Positions 25,004-34,813 of a DNA stretch of 64,000 nt are shown piece by piece (the first letter of the stretch is position 1; each line of letters starts with the position of its first letter). The position numbers were made by a program, and so were the translations under genes. Under the pieces are notes generated by a model. That model was given only the letters and a program-made list of their open reading frames with translations. It had not been told where the DNA came from and did not search any database. This DNA comes from Hyphomonas sp. (GTDB lineage: Bacteria > Pseudomonadota > Alphaproteobacteria > Caulobacterales > Hyphomonadaceae), in assembly GCF_022844445.1 (NCBI RefSeq), contig NZ_JALHLS010000011.1:1-64000 (forward strand), given 5' to 3'.

Positions 25004-25585
25004 ATGGCGGCTAGCGGCGTCTACAAGGACGAAACTGTTTCAGGGCTGAGTGAGGCGCCTGAAAACAATGTCCGGATTGTTCAGATCAGTGGATTGGTGA
25101 AGTGGTTCGATGTGGGGCGTGGTTACGGCTTCATCATTCCCGATAATGGCATGCAGGACATTCTCCTGCACCTCAGTTGCCTGAAGCGCGATGGCTTCGA
25201 GGCGCCGCTGGAAGGCACCCGAATCATCTGCGAGGCGGTCGAGCGCCAGAAAGGCTATCAGTGCCTGCGGGTGCTGACCATCGATGAGTCGACCGCCATC
25301 AACCCGGTGGAACGCCGGCCGCGCACCCACACCACGGTGACGCCTTCGAGCCCGTGGATCAGGGTCAAGGTGAAATGGTTCAACCGCGCGCGTGGCTTCG
25401 GCTTCGTCTCCGAGGGTGACGGCATGCCCGACATCTTCATTCACATGGAGACGCTGCGGAAGACGGCGATCGCCGATCTGCAGCCCGACACCTGGGTCTA
25501 TGTCCGTTTCGGCGATGGCCCCAAGGGCAAGATGGCGGCAGAAGTCCGCACGTCGCTCGAGGGCGGTCCGCCTCTCACCAACTAG
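25004..25585 (+). CDS. Two-domain cold-shock protein (double CSD)
   Basis: A 193-residue nucleic-acid chaperone with two cold-shock domains. The first has [13 protein letters not shown] with DILLHLS, near residues 31-60. The second has [13 protein letters not shown] with DIFIHME, near 123-150. The RNP1/RNP2 aromatic residues are conserved in both. Double-CSD proteins with this linker (STAINP, THTTVTP) are typical of Hyphomicrobiales, which supports the taxonomic placement. ATG 25004 ([10 protein letters not shown]) is chosen over upstream frames. The DUF192 gene follows after 45 bases. Confidence 0.95.
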   Translation: MAASGVYKDETVSGLSEAPENNVRIVQISGLVKWFDVGRGYGFIIPDNGMQDILLHLSCLKRDGFEAPLEGTRIICEAVERQKGYQCLRVLTIDESTAINPVERRPRTHTTVTPSSPWIRVKVKWFNRARGFGFVSEGDGMPDIFIHMETLRKTAIADLQPDTWVYVRFGDGPKGKMAAEVRTSLEGGPPLTN

Positions 25586-25630
25586 CCTGCAGCCATCGTT
25601 CTGCAACAATTGGCGGGAAAGAGGGCGGGC

Positions 25631-26101
25631 ATGCGCCAATACATCATCGCTCTGTTCACCCTTTTCGTCCTCGGCCTCCAGCCCCTCACGGCTCAAGCCG
25701 AGGAGGCGCTGCTCTCGAAACTCGAGCCGCTGACCATCGCGACCGAGACCGATGCGACGATGTTCACCGTGGAGATTGCCGATACCGATGCGCTGCGCGC
25801 CCGGGGCCTGATGTTCCGCCAGCGACTGCCGGAAGACCGCGGCATGCTGTTCGACTTCGGCAGCCCCCGCCAGGTGGCGATGTGGATGAAGAACACCTAC
25901 ATCCCGCTCGACATGTTCTTCATCCGGGAAGACGGCACCATCGCCTATATCGCCGAGAACACGGTGCCGCATTCGCTCGATACGGTAGGCGTGAAGGAGC
26001 CGGTGCTGGGCGTTCTGGAACTCGCCGGCGGTTCGGCCAAGCGCCTTGGCATCCGGGCGGGCGACACGGTCTATCACCGTGTGTTCAGGAACAAGGATTG
26101 A
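25631..26101 (+). CDS. DUF192 family exported protein
   Basis: A 156-residue protein with a signal peptide (MRQYIIALFTLFVLGLQPLTAQA). The DUF192 core shows RARGLMFRQRL, DRGMLFDF, MWMKNTYIPLDMFFI and the NTVPHS motif. The family is structurally known but its function is not settled. It lies between the cold-shock gene and tRNA-Pro, an arrangement common in Hyphomicrobiales. ATG 25631 is taken as start because the signal peptide begins there. Confidence 0.92.
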   Translation: MRQYIIALFTLFVLGLQPLTAQAEEALLSKLEPLTIATETDATMFTVEIADTDALRARGLMFRQRLPEDRGMLFDFGSPRQVAMWMKNTYIPLDMFFIREDGTIAYIAENTVPHSLDTVGVKEPVLGVLELAGGSAKRLGIRAGDTVYHRVFRNKD

Positions 26102-26161
26102 ACGCCAGCCTTGCCCCCATGGGCCATTCTCGGATAAGAGCCGGGGCACACGAAGGCAAAT

Positions 26162-26238
<77 letters not shown>

Positions 26239-26266
26239 GCCTTTCCCGCCACCGGAGAGAAGTGAC

Positions 26267-26575
26267 ATGCCCGTCCGCATCTACAAGCCAGCCCGCAACG
26301 CCATGCAGTCCGGCAAGGGCAAGTCTGATCACTGGGTTCTGGAGCACGAGGCGGCAGCTCCCCGTACGGTGGACCCGCTGATGGGCTGGACCTCGTCGAA
26401 CGACATGCGCCAGCAAGTGAAGCTCACCTTTGACTCAAAGGAAGAGGCAATCGCTTACTGCGAGCGCGAGGGCCTCGCCTACACCGTGATGCCGGAGGCG
26501 CCGGCGGGCCGCCTCGTCAAGAAATCCTATTCCGACAATTTCAAGTTCGGCCGTTCGGTGAACTGGACGCACTGA
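26267..26575 (+). CDS. ETC complex I subunit (NDUFS4-like, 18 kDa type)
   Basis: A 102-residue homologue of mitochondrial NDUFS4, an accessory subunit of NADH:ubiquinone oxidoreductase found in alphaproteobacteria. Recognisable features are VRIYKPARNAMQSGKGKSDHWVLE at the start, DPLMGWTSS near residue 40, and the C-terminal YSDNFKFGRSVNWTH. ACCGGAGAGAAG upstream supports ATG 26267. It follows tRNA-Pro directly and sits apart from the main nuo operon, as usual in the group. Confidence 0.94.
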   Translation: MPVRIYKPARNAMQSGKGKSDHWVLEHEAAAPRTVDPLMGWTSSNDMRQQVKLTFDSKEEAIAYCEREGLAYTVMPEAPAGRLVKKSYSDNFKFGRSVNWTH

Positions 26576-26579
26576 CACC

Positions 26580-27710
26580 ATGAACAAGCCGACGTTCCGC
26601 CAGAAGCTCCGCTCCGAACTCGAGACGAAGCCGGAGGAACGCAAACTCGGCTCCGGCTGGCTCTCCGGCCTGCTCGCCTTCCTTTTCAGCGTGGCCGCGC
26701 TGTTCCTGAGCCTGTGCCGCGCCTTTCCCGGCGTCTTCATCATGCCGGAATTGCGGCCCATCTTCGATCACCCGTGGTTCAGCTTGGGGCTGATGGCGGT
26801 GATGGTGGCCGGCTTCGCGCTGGCGCTGCTGAACCTCGTGCTCAGGCCCAACCGCATCCTCGGGCTGACCGCCATCGGGCTGACGCTGATCGCCGGCTTC
26901 ATCGCCCAGTTCGGCAGCGTCGAGACGAGCCGCGAAGGCCTGTTCTTCGGGCTCGATTTCTTCGTGCTGAACGTGGTGCTGACCGGCCTGCTGTTCGTTC
27001 CCATCGAGCGGGCCTTTCCCCTGAAGCGCGAGCAGCGCCTGTTCCGCACCGAATGGCGCGAAGACCTGTTCTACTACTTCGTCTCCTCGATGATGGTGCA
27101 GGTGCTGACATATCTTGCCATGGCGCCCGCCAACGCCATCAACGCGGCGAATGCCTGGGAAGGCTTCCGCGCCGCCGTCTTCGCCCTGCCGATGGTGGTG
27201 CAGGTGGTGCTGATCATGTTCTTCACCGACTTCGTGCAATACTGGCTGCACCGCGCCTTCCACCGCGTGCCGGCCCTCTGGCGCTTCCATGCCGTCCACC
27301 ACTCGGCCAAATCCATGGACTGGATCGCCGGCGCCCGCATGCATTTCCTCGAGGTGATCGTGCTGCGGGGGGTGACGGCGATCCCCATGTTCACGCTGGG
27401 GTTCAACCCGCTGGCGATCCAGATCTACCTGCTGATCGTCTATTTCTATTCCGCCTTCATCCACGCCAATGTGGGCTGGAACCTGAAGGCCGCCGAGCCA
27501 TACGTTGCCACGCCCCGCTTCCATCACTGGCACCACGGCGAGGAGCGCGAAGCCATCGACGTGAACTTCGCCATCCATTTCCCGCTGTTCGACCGGCTCT
27601 TCGGCACCCACCACATGCCGGAAACCCGCTGGCCCAAGGCCTATGGCATCAAGGGCCATCCGGTGCCTCTTGGGTATTGGAAGCAGTTCCTCTACCCATT
27701 CAAGAGATGA
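26580..27710 (+). CDS. Sterol desaturase/fatty acid hydroxylase family membrane protein
   Basis: A 376-residue integral membrane di-iron oxygenase. The histidine boxes are HRAFH near residue 225, HAVHHS near 238 and FHHWHHG near 318; all eight-type metal ligands appear present. About seven hydrophobic segments surround them. The substrate is unknown; the bacterial family includes hydroxylases of hopanoids, carotenoids or lipids. It begins four bases after the complex I subunit stop, so co-transcription is likely. Confidence 0.92.
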   Translation: MNKPTFRQKLRSELETKPEERKLGSGWLSGLLAFLFSVAALFLSLCRAFPGVFIMPELRPIFDHPWFSLGLMAVMVAGFALALLNLVLRPNRILGLTAIGLTLIAGFIAQFGSVETSREGLFFGLDFFVLNVVLTGLLFVPIERAFPLKREQRLFRTEWREDLFYYFVSSMMVQVLTYLAMAPANAINAANAWEGFRAAVFALPMVVQVVLIMFFTDFVQYWLHRAFHRVPALWRFHAVHHSAKSMDWIAGARMHFLEVIVLRGVTAIPMFTLGFNPLAIQIYLLIVYFYSAFIHANVGWNLKAAEPYVATPRFHHWHHGEEREAIDVNFAIHFPLFDRLFGTHHMPETRWPKAYGIKGHPVPLGYWKQFLYPFKR

Positions 27711-27734
27711 TCGGCTAAACCCCGGTCTCGGCAA

Positions 27735-27812
27735 GACTCCGTAGCTCAGCTGGACTAGAGCAAATGCCTTCTAAGCATTAGGTCGTTGGTTCGAATCCAA
27801 CCGGGGTCGCCA
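27735..27812 (+). tRNA. tRNA-Arg (anticodon UCU)
   Basis: Acceptor arms 27735-27741 and 27802-27808 (one G-T pair), anticodon stem aatgc/gcatt with loop CTTCTAA giving TCT, T-arm gttgg/ccaac, discriminator G, encoded CCA 27810-27812. It is followed directly by an AT-rich foreign-looking gene. Confidence 0.95.
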
Positions 27813-27835
27813 TTTTTGATTCGGTGAAAGGTGCA

Positions 27836-28627
27836 ATGGCAGATACTCGAACGAGATATGTACCTCCCTCTATCAGCGAGTTAGCTTTTAATTGTCCGCA
27901 TTGTGGAGCGCTTGCTAAGCAGTTTTGGTTCACCACCAATGCATTGAAAATGGAGTCAAGTCAGGCGCCCGTAGTTTTTACGGAGGAGTTTCTGAAGACT
28001 ATCCCTTTTGAAGACTTCACGGATGTGAATGTACGCGAGCACTATAGGAACTGGGCCAAGCGCAAAGCCCTTGGGCATCCGTTTTTAGGTGATGATGTCG
28101 ATCGGCGTAGTCGCGAGATCAGTAATTTCAATGTTTCGGAATGCTTCAATTGTCACCAGATTTCATTGTGGCTCTACAATAAACTACTTTGGCCACAGCA
28201 TGGCGAAGCGCCATTGCCCAGTTCTGATCTCCCTGAAAACATCAAGAGAGACTATGACGAAGCAAGTGTAATCCTGAATGCATCCCCGAGAGGAGCAGCC
28301 GCGCTGCTTCGGCTATGTGTGCAGAAGTTATGCAAAGAGCTCGGTGAAAAGGGCAAAAACATTGATGAAGATATAGCAGCTCTTGTGAAGAAGGGTCTCG
28401 ACATTCGGGTGCAAAGAGCACTCGATGTTGTTCGAGTTGTAGGAAACAATGCTGTTCATCCCGGTCAAATAGATCTGAGTGACGACAGAGCTACGGCGGA
28501 AGAGCTTTTTAAGCTGGTAAATCTTATTGTTGAAATCATGATCAGCCAGCCGAAGCACATTGAAGAGATGTTCGCTAGATTGCCAGAAACCGCGCTGAAA
28601 GCCATAGAACGAAGAGATGGAGGCTAA
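27836..28627 (+). CDS. DUF4145 (HEPN superfamily) protein with N-terminal zinc motif
   Basis: A 263-residue protein. N-terminal cysteine pairs CPHC (residue 21) and CFNC (residue 103) suggest a split zinc ribbon. The C-terminal half matches DUF4145: a helical segment (ASPRGAAALLRLCVQKLC), then VVRVVGNNAVHPG with the conserved Arg and His208 of the HEPN group. DUF4145 proteins are often linked to defence or R-M genes. Here the gene stands alone, 24 bases behind tRNA-Arg, and is AT-rich, so it was probably inserted at the tRNA. ATG 27836 (GAAAGG upstream) is preferred to GTG 27824. Confidence 0.85.
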   Translation: MADTRTRYVPPSISELAFNCPHCGALAKQFWFTTNALKMESSQAPVVFTEEFLKTIPFEDFTDVNVREHYRNWAKRKALGHPFLGDDVDRRSREISNFNVSECFNCHQISLWLYNKLLWPQHGEAPLPSSDLPENIKRDYDEASVILNASPRGAAALLRLCVQKLCKELGEKGKNIDEDIAALVKKGLDIRVQRALDVVRVVGNNAVHPGQIDLSDDRATAEELFKLVNLIVEIMISQPKHIEEMFARLPETALKAIERRDGG

Positions 28628-28636
28628 GATCTGTTC

Positions 28637-30052
<1,416 letters not shown>

Positions 30053-30156
30053 TGGTGATTCCATCCTGGGGTTCCCGCCTCTATAATCTGTCATCGCCCT
30101 CAGGGGTGCAAACGCTTGTGCCCCGAAACAAATCTGACCGCCATGCATGAGGACCA

Positions 30157-31869
30157 ATGCCGCACGATACGCCGCTGATCGCCACCATCGCCATTGGCCT
30201 GGCACTCGCTTTCGTTCTGGGCCTTCTGGCACAGCGCATGCGGCTGCCGCCGATCGTCGGCTATCTGCTGGCGGGGATCGTGGTCGGCCCCTTCACGCCT
30301 GGCTATGTGGCGGACCAGGAACTGGCCACCGAACTCGCTGAAATCGGCGTCATCCTGCTGATGTTCGGCGTCGGCCTGCATTTTTCGCTGAAGGATCTGC
30401 TCTCGGTGCGGGCCATCGCCATTCCGGGCGCCATCGGACAGATCGCGGTGGCAACGCTCCTTGGCACGGGGCTGGGCTGGGCCATGGGATGGCCCTGGGG
30501 GGCGGGCGTGGTGTTCGGACTATGCCTTTCGGTGGCCAGCACCGTGGTGCTGCTGCGTGCCCTGCAGGAAAGGCGGCTGGTCGAAACCGAGCGTGGGCGA
30601 ATCGCCGTCGGCTGGCTGATCGTCGAAGACCTGGTGATGGTGCTGACGCTCGTGCTGTTGCCGCCGCTGGCGGGCTTTCTGGGCGGCACAGCGCCGGCGA
30701 CCACCGGAAACCTCGGGCTTGTGCTGGCGCTCGGCATCGGCCCGATCTGGACGACGCTGCTGCTGACGGGCGTGAAAGTCGGCATCTTCGTGGCGCTGAT
30801 GCTGATCGTCGGCCGCCGTATCATCCCGTGGGTGCTGCACTACGTGGCCCATACCGGCTCGCGCGAACTGTTCCGCCTTGCGGTTCTGGCGATTGCGCTG
30901 GGCGTTGCCTATGGCTCTGCCAGCCTGTTCGGCGTGTCCTTCGCGCTCGGCGCCTTCTTCGCGGGCATGGTGCTGGCGGAATCGCAATTGAGCACCCAGG
31001 CCGCCAAGGAAACCCTGCCGCTGCGCGATGCCTTCGCAGTGCTGTTCTTCGTCTCCGTTGGCATGCTGCTCGACCCGGCCGTGCTGCTGAGCGCGCCGCT
31101 GGCGGTTCTCGCTACCTTCTTCATCATCGTGCTGGGAAAATCCGCCGCTGCCTATCTGATCGTCCGCGCCTTCGGCCACAGCCGCGACGTGGCGCTGACG
31201 ATTTCGGCAAGCCTCGCGCAGATCGGCGAATTCTCCTTCATCCTCGTGGTGCTGGGCGGCAGCTTGCAGATCGTGCCGGATGCCGCGCGGGATCTCGTCG
31301 TGGCCGGCGCCATCCTCTCGATCCTCCTCAATCCGCTGCTGTTCCTGGCGCTTGGCCGCGTCACGGCTGCCGAGGCGCCTGCGGCGGTGCCCGACCAGCC
31401 GCCGCCCCAACGCGGGCGCGACGAGAAGCCGACGGTTCTCAGCGATCATGTGATTCTCGTGGGGCATGGCCGGGTCGGCTCGCGCGTCGGCGCGGAGCTG
31501 AGTGCCAGGCGAATGCCGTTTCTGGTGGTCGAGGCCGACGAAGACCTGGTGACCGGCCTGCGCGAAAAGGGGATCGAGATATATGCCGGGCCCTGCGGCG
31601 AACCGGCCCTTCTGGAGCGGCTGAACCTCGGCGAGGCGAAGTGGCTGATCACCGCCATTCCGGATGCCTTCGAGGCGGGTCACATCATCGAGGCGGCACG
31701 CATTGCCAATCCGGCGATCGGGATCATCGCACGCGCGCATTCGAACGAGGCGGTCCAATATCTCCGGTCGCTCGGCGCCGGGCATGTGCTGATGGGCGAG
31801 GATGAAATCGCCGATGGCATGCTGCAGCGGCTGACGGCACAGACCGGCGGGGCTTCTCCTTCCGCATGA
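30157..31869 (+). CDS. Cation:proton antiporter, KefB/YbaL type (CPA2)
   Basis: A 570-residue monovalent cation:proton antiporter of the CPA2 group. The N-terminal Na_H_Exchanger domain with about 12 membrane segments (residues 5-405) begins GYLLAGIVVGPFTPG. A C-terminal TrkA-N/RCK domain starts near residue 428 with VILVGHGRVGSR and binds a dinucleotide. This order is that of YbaL and KefB/C, which carry out potassium efflux under electrophile or osmotic stress. No KefG/KefF partner is adjacent. Confidence 0.92.
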   Translation: MPHDTPLIATIAIGLALAFVLGLLAQRMRLPPIVGYLLAGIVVGPFTPGYVADQELATELAEIGVILLMFGVGLHFSLKDLLSVRAIAIPGAIGQIAVATLLGTGLGWAMGWPWGAGVVFGLCLSVASTVVLLRALQERRLVETERGRIAVGWLIVEDLVMVLTLVLLPPLAGFLGGTAPATTGNLGLVLALGIGPIWTTLLLTGVKVGIFVALMLIVGRRIIPWVLHYVAHTGSRELFRLAVLAIALGVAYGSASLFGVSFALGAFFAGMVLAESQLSTQAAKETLPLRDAFAVLFFVSVGMLLDPAVLLSAPLAVLATFFIIVLGKSAAAYLIVRAFGHSRDVALTISASLAQIGEFSFILVVLGGSLQIVPDAARDLVVAGAILSILLNPLLFLALGRVTAAEAPAAVPDQPPPQRGRDEKPTVLSDHVILVGHGRVGSRVGAELSARRMPFLVVEADEDLVTGLREKGIEIYAGPCGEPALLERLNLGEAKWLITAIPDAFEAGHIIEAARIANPAIGIIARAHSNEAVQYLRSLGAGHVLMGEDEIADGMLQRLTAQTGGASPSA

Positions 31870-31990
31870 GCCGTCTCCCGGCATGCAAGACGGGCACGGC
31901 GATCATCCGTTTTGGCTAATTGCCGATGGCATTGCGGAGGATTAGATTCTTTGCCAGCGACGGCGAACCGGCAACTTGATGGAGATGAAG

Positions 31991-32386
31991 ATGCCAGCAA
32001 GCGTGAAACAGATGATGGAAGCCGCCAACGCAGTGGTGCCGCGCATCTCGCCCGCCGAGGCGAAGGACCTGATGGTTTCGGGAGATGTTCTGGTGCTCGA
32101 CGTGCGAGATTCTCCGGAAGTGGAAAGCAGCGGCAAGGTGCAGGGCGCGGTGCATGTCTCCCGCGGCATGCTGGAGTTCAGGGCAGACCCTGAGTCACCC
32201 TATCACGACAAGCGGTTCGACAAGTCGAAAACCGTTCTCGTTTATTGCGCTTCCGGCGGCCGCTCGGCCTTGAGCGGCAAGACGCTGAAGGATCTGGGCT
32301 ACCAGAAGGTTCTGAACCTCGGCGCCTTCAAGGACTGGGCGGAGAGCGGCGGCGAGATCGAACGGCCGATCGAACCCGGCATGTGA
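31991..32386 (+). CDS. Rhodanese-like domain protein
   Basis: A single rhodanese domain of 131 residues with the active-site loop YCASGGRSA (Cys at about residue 87) and the earlier LVLDVRDSPEVE motif. A sulfur carrier or sulfurtransferase role in the cytoplasm is likely; the partner is unknown. GGAG at 31981-31984 selects ATG 31991 over earlier in-frame starts (31976, 31979). Confidence 0.9.
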   Translation: MPASVKQMMEAANAVVPRISPAEAKDLMVSGDVLVLDVRDSPEVESSGKVQGAVHVSRGMLEFRADPESPYHDKRFDKSKTVLVYCASGGRSALSGKTLKDLGYQKVLNLGAFKDWAESGGEIERPIEPGM

Positions 32387-32402
32387 AGCGCTGGCGCCGC
32401 TG

Positions 32403-32912
32403 CTACTGGAGGAAGTCCCCGCATTTCGGTGCGGGAAGATTTCCCCACGGCATGATGGGCACCGTCGACGTCGAGTTCTGCGGGCTGCCCTCGATCAGCT
32501 TGTCGGTATAGGCGAGATAGACCAGCACATTGCGCTTCGGATCGCAGCCGCGCACGATCTGCATCTTCTTGAAGAACAGCGAGCGGCGCTGGCGGAAAAT
32601 CTGCTCGCCCTGTTCGAACTTGGCGCTGATCGTCACCGGCCCCGTCTGGCGGCAGGCAAGCGAGGTTTCGGAACGCTCCTCGGCAAAGCCCGCCCAGCCG
32701 CTCCAGCCGCCGATTTCGGGCACCGTAAAATAGCAGGAAACGCCGGTGACCGTGGGATCGTCGATCACATAGGTCGCGAGCTTCGCATCGGGCGAGAGCA
32801 TGCGCCAAACGGTCGTCTTCTTGAAGATCAACTCGGGATCGTCGCTCGCCTGCGCCAGTGCCACGCCCGCCGATAACAGCAGCGCCGCGCCGAATGCCAA
32901 AATCGACTTCAT
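32403..32912 (-). CDS. creA: CreA family protein
   Basis: A 169-residue exported protein with signal peptide (MKSILAFGAALLLSAGVALA). The CreA core shows DDPTVTGVSCYF, SLACRQTGP, SLFFKKMQIVR, RNVLVYLAYTDKLIEGSP and STVPIMPW. CreA is a conserved periplasmic protein of unknown role. GGAGGG complementary to 32919-32924 puts the start at 32912 rather than 32918. It is convergent with the rhodanese gene. Confidence 0.94.
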   Translation of the reverse strand: MKSILAFGAALLLSAGVALAQASDDPELIFKKTTVWRMLSPDAKLATYVIDDPTVTGVSCYFTVPEIGGWSGWAGFAEERSETSLACRQTGPVTISAKFEQGEQIFRQRRSLFFKKMQIVRGCDPKRNVLVYLAYTDKLIEGSPQNSTSTVPIMPWGNLPAPKCGDFLQ

Positions 32913-32978
32913 CACCATCCCTCCGGAAAATCCTTCAGGGCCTCAGGTAATCATGATCGATGAAAGATCAATGCCGGA

Positions 32979-33590
32979 TCAGGCATCCGCCTTCATCTTG
33001 AAGTTTAAGAGGCCCTCGTGGAAATCCGTCGGCCTGTCGCGGAAGGCATAGACCAGCAGTTCGAAATCGCCCCTTCCCTTGCGTTGCACGCAATACTTGA
33101 AGCCGGCTGCGAAAAGGGCGCGCGTGAGCGACGCATGCGTGAAGCCGGTCTTGTGGGCATAGAAATCGACGCCCGAACGCTCGATCTGCTTGCCAAAGCC
33201 GTAGAGCACGTCGCGCACCAGGATCGGGCCGGCGCCCGACTGGTAGAGCACGCTCTCGATATCGAGGTTCTTCGCGACATAGGCCTTCATGACGAGGTCG
33301 AGATCGGGAACACGGATTTCGGCAAACCCGTCGGGGCGCAGCACATGCAGAAAGCCTGACAGCACCTTTGGCACGTCATGCGCGAAGAAGTGCTCGAGGT
33401 TGTGCGAGCAGTAGATCGCATCGAACTGCGCGGCGGAAAGGCTCTTCATGGCGCGCGCATCGCAGACGATGTCGGGCTTGCCCACAGGATCGATATCGAG
33501 CAGCAGATGTTCGAAGCCCGCATAGTATTGCGGAATGCGGATCTCCTTGTTGTTGCCCCCGACATTGAGAACCTTGCGCTGCGTGGTCAT
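32979..33590 (-). CDS. Class I SAM-dependent methyltransferase (type 11-like)
   Basis: A 203-residue methyltransferase with the nucleotide-binding motif VLNVGGNNKEI at the N-terminus, LLLDIDPVGKPD, then IYCSHNLEHFFAHD and the HVLRPDGFAEIRVPD loop. This pattern is common in methyltransferases acting on glycans or small metabolites. It overlaps the upstream metC-like gene by ATGA, so the two are translated together. The acceptor is unknown. Confidence 0.85.
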   Translation of the reverse strand: MTTQRKVLNVGGNNKEIRIPQYYAGFEHLLLDIDPVGKPDIVCDARAMKSLSAAQFDAIYCSHNLEHFFAHDVPKVLSGFLHVLRPDGFAEIRVPDLDLVMKAYVAKNLDIESVLYQSGAGPILVRDVLYGFGKQIERSGVDFYAHKTGFTHASLTRALFAAGFKYCVQRKGRGDFELLVYAFRDRPTDFHEGLLNFKMKADA

Positions 33591-34771
33591 GCTGATTGGA
33601 GTCCTTTGAATCCGTCCGTCAGGTCAGTGATGAGATCGTCCGGGCTTTCAAGCCCGATGTGAAAGCGAAGGCACGGGCCCGGCGCCGTCCACGCCGTTGC
33701 GGTGCGCAGCGGCTTGAAGGGTATGCACAGGCTCTCGAAACCGCCCCAGCTGTAGCCCATGCCGAACAGCGCAAGCCGGTCGAGAAAGGAATCGACGGCA
33801 TCGTCCGCGCATGGTTTCAGCACCACCGAGAACAGGCCCGATGCGCCTTTGAAATCGCGCTTCCAGATATCGTGTCCCGGCGCATTGCTGAGCGCCGGGT
33901 AAAGCACGGTTTCAACCTCGTCGCGCGAGCGCAGCCATTCGGCAACCGCGATCGCATTCTTCATGTGGCGCTCGAGGCGCACATCGAGCGTATGGATGCC
34001 GCGGAGCGTCAGGTACATGTCGTCAGGCCCGGCGAACTGGCCCATGCTTTCGTAGGCGTCTTTAAACTGCTCCCACGTCGCGGCGTTGCAGGTGACGGTG
34101 CCCATCATCGCATCCGAATGGCCGACGAGATATTTCGTCGCCGCCTGGACCGAGACGTCGGCCCCATGCTCGAAGGCCTTGAAGAAATGGCCAGCACCCC
34201 AGGTGTTGTCGACCATCACGATGGCGCCCGCCTGGTGCGCGGCTTGCGCGATCGACGGCATGTCCTGCACCTCCATCGTTTGCGAACCGGGCGTTTCGCA
34301 ATAGACGACGCGGGTGTTGGGCCGGATGAGCGAGGCGATGCCGCGGCCGATCATCGGGTCGTAGTAGGTCGTCTCGATGCCGAGGCCCTTCAGCAGCCCA
34401 TCGCAGAACTGGCGGGCGGGAAAATAGACTGTATCGACCATCAGCAGGTGATCGCCGGATTTCAGAAAGGCGAGGAGGGCGGTCGAGATCGCCGCCATGC
34501 CGGACGGCAGCATCTTGGCATTGTGCCCGCCCTCGACGAGGGCCACGGCCTCCTCGACGGCGCGCGATGTGGGCGTGCCCCGCCTTCCGTAAACATAGGT
34601 CTGCGACCGGTCGTGCAGCGACTTTGCCGTGGGAAACAGCACGGTCGACCCGTGATAGACGGCAGGGTTGACGAAGCCATGCTCGCCATAGTCGCGGCCC
34701 GCCGCCACGAGCTTCGTCTGCGGGGAGAGGGTGGAGAGATCGGGTTTTGATTTCGACATGTTCTGCGCCAT
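33587..34771 (-). CDS. metC: Cystathionine beta-lyase (PLP-dependent, MetC-type)
   Basis: A 394-residue Cys/Met-metabolism PLP enzyme that cleaves cystathionine to homocysteine. Visible features: YGRRGTPTSRAVEEAVA, GGHNAKMLPSGMAA (PLP phosphate loop), CETPGSQTMEVQD, MVDNTWGAG (Asp for the pyridine N), PLP lysine in ATKYLVGHSD near residue 213, and the C-terminal GYSWGGFESL and RFHIGLE. Start 34771 (MAQNMSK) or 34759. The ATGA overlap with the methyltransferase gene is odd for metC and hints at a joint thiol or methyl-transfer role. Confidence 0.92.
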   Translation of the reverse strand: MAQNMSKSKPDLSTLSPQTKLVAAGRDYGEHGFVNPAVYHGSTVLFPTAKSLHDRSQTYVYGRRGTPTSRAVEEAVALVEGGHNAKMLPSGMAAISTALLAFLKSGDHLLMVDTVYFPARQFCDGLLKGLGIETTYYDPMIGRGIASLIRPNTRVVYCETPGSQTMEVQDMPSIAQAAHQAGAIVMVDNTWGAGHFFKAFEHGADVSVQAATKYLVGHSDAMMGTVTCNAATWEQFKDAYESMGQFAGPDDMYLTLRGIHTLDVRLERHMKNAIAVAEWLRSRDEVETVLYPALSNAPGHDIWKRDFKGASGLFSVVLKPCADDAVDSFLDRLALFGMGYSWGGFESLCIPFKPLRTATAWTAPGPCLRFHIGLESPDDLITDLTDGFKGLQSA

Positions 34772-34813
34772 TGACTAACAAGAGCGGTAGCATGAGGCAA
34801 GCACAGGGGGAAG

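Noticed and set aside
30520..31884. 454-aa minus-strand frame opposite the antiporter gene
   Set aside because: Translation is His/Gln/Arg/Asp-rich with no domain, typical of an antisense shadow.
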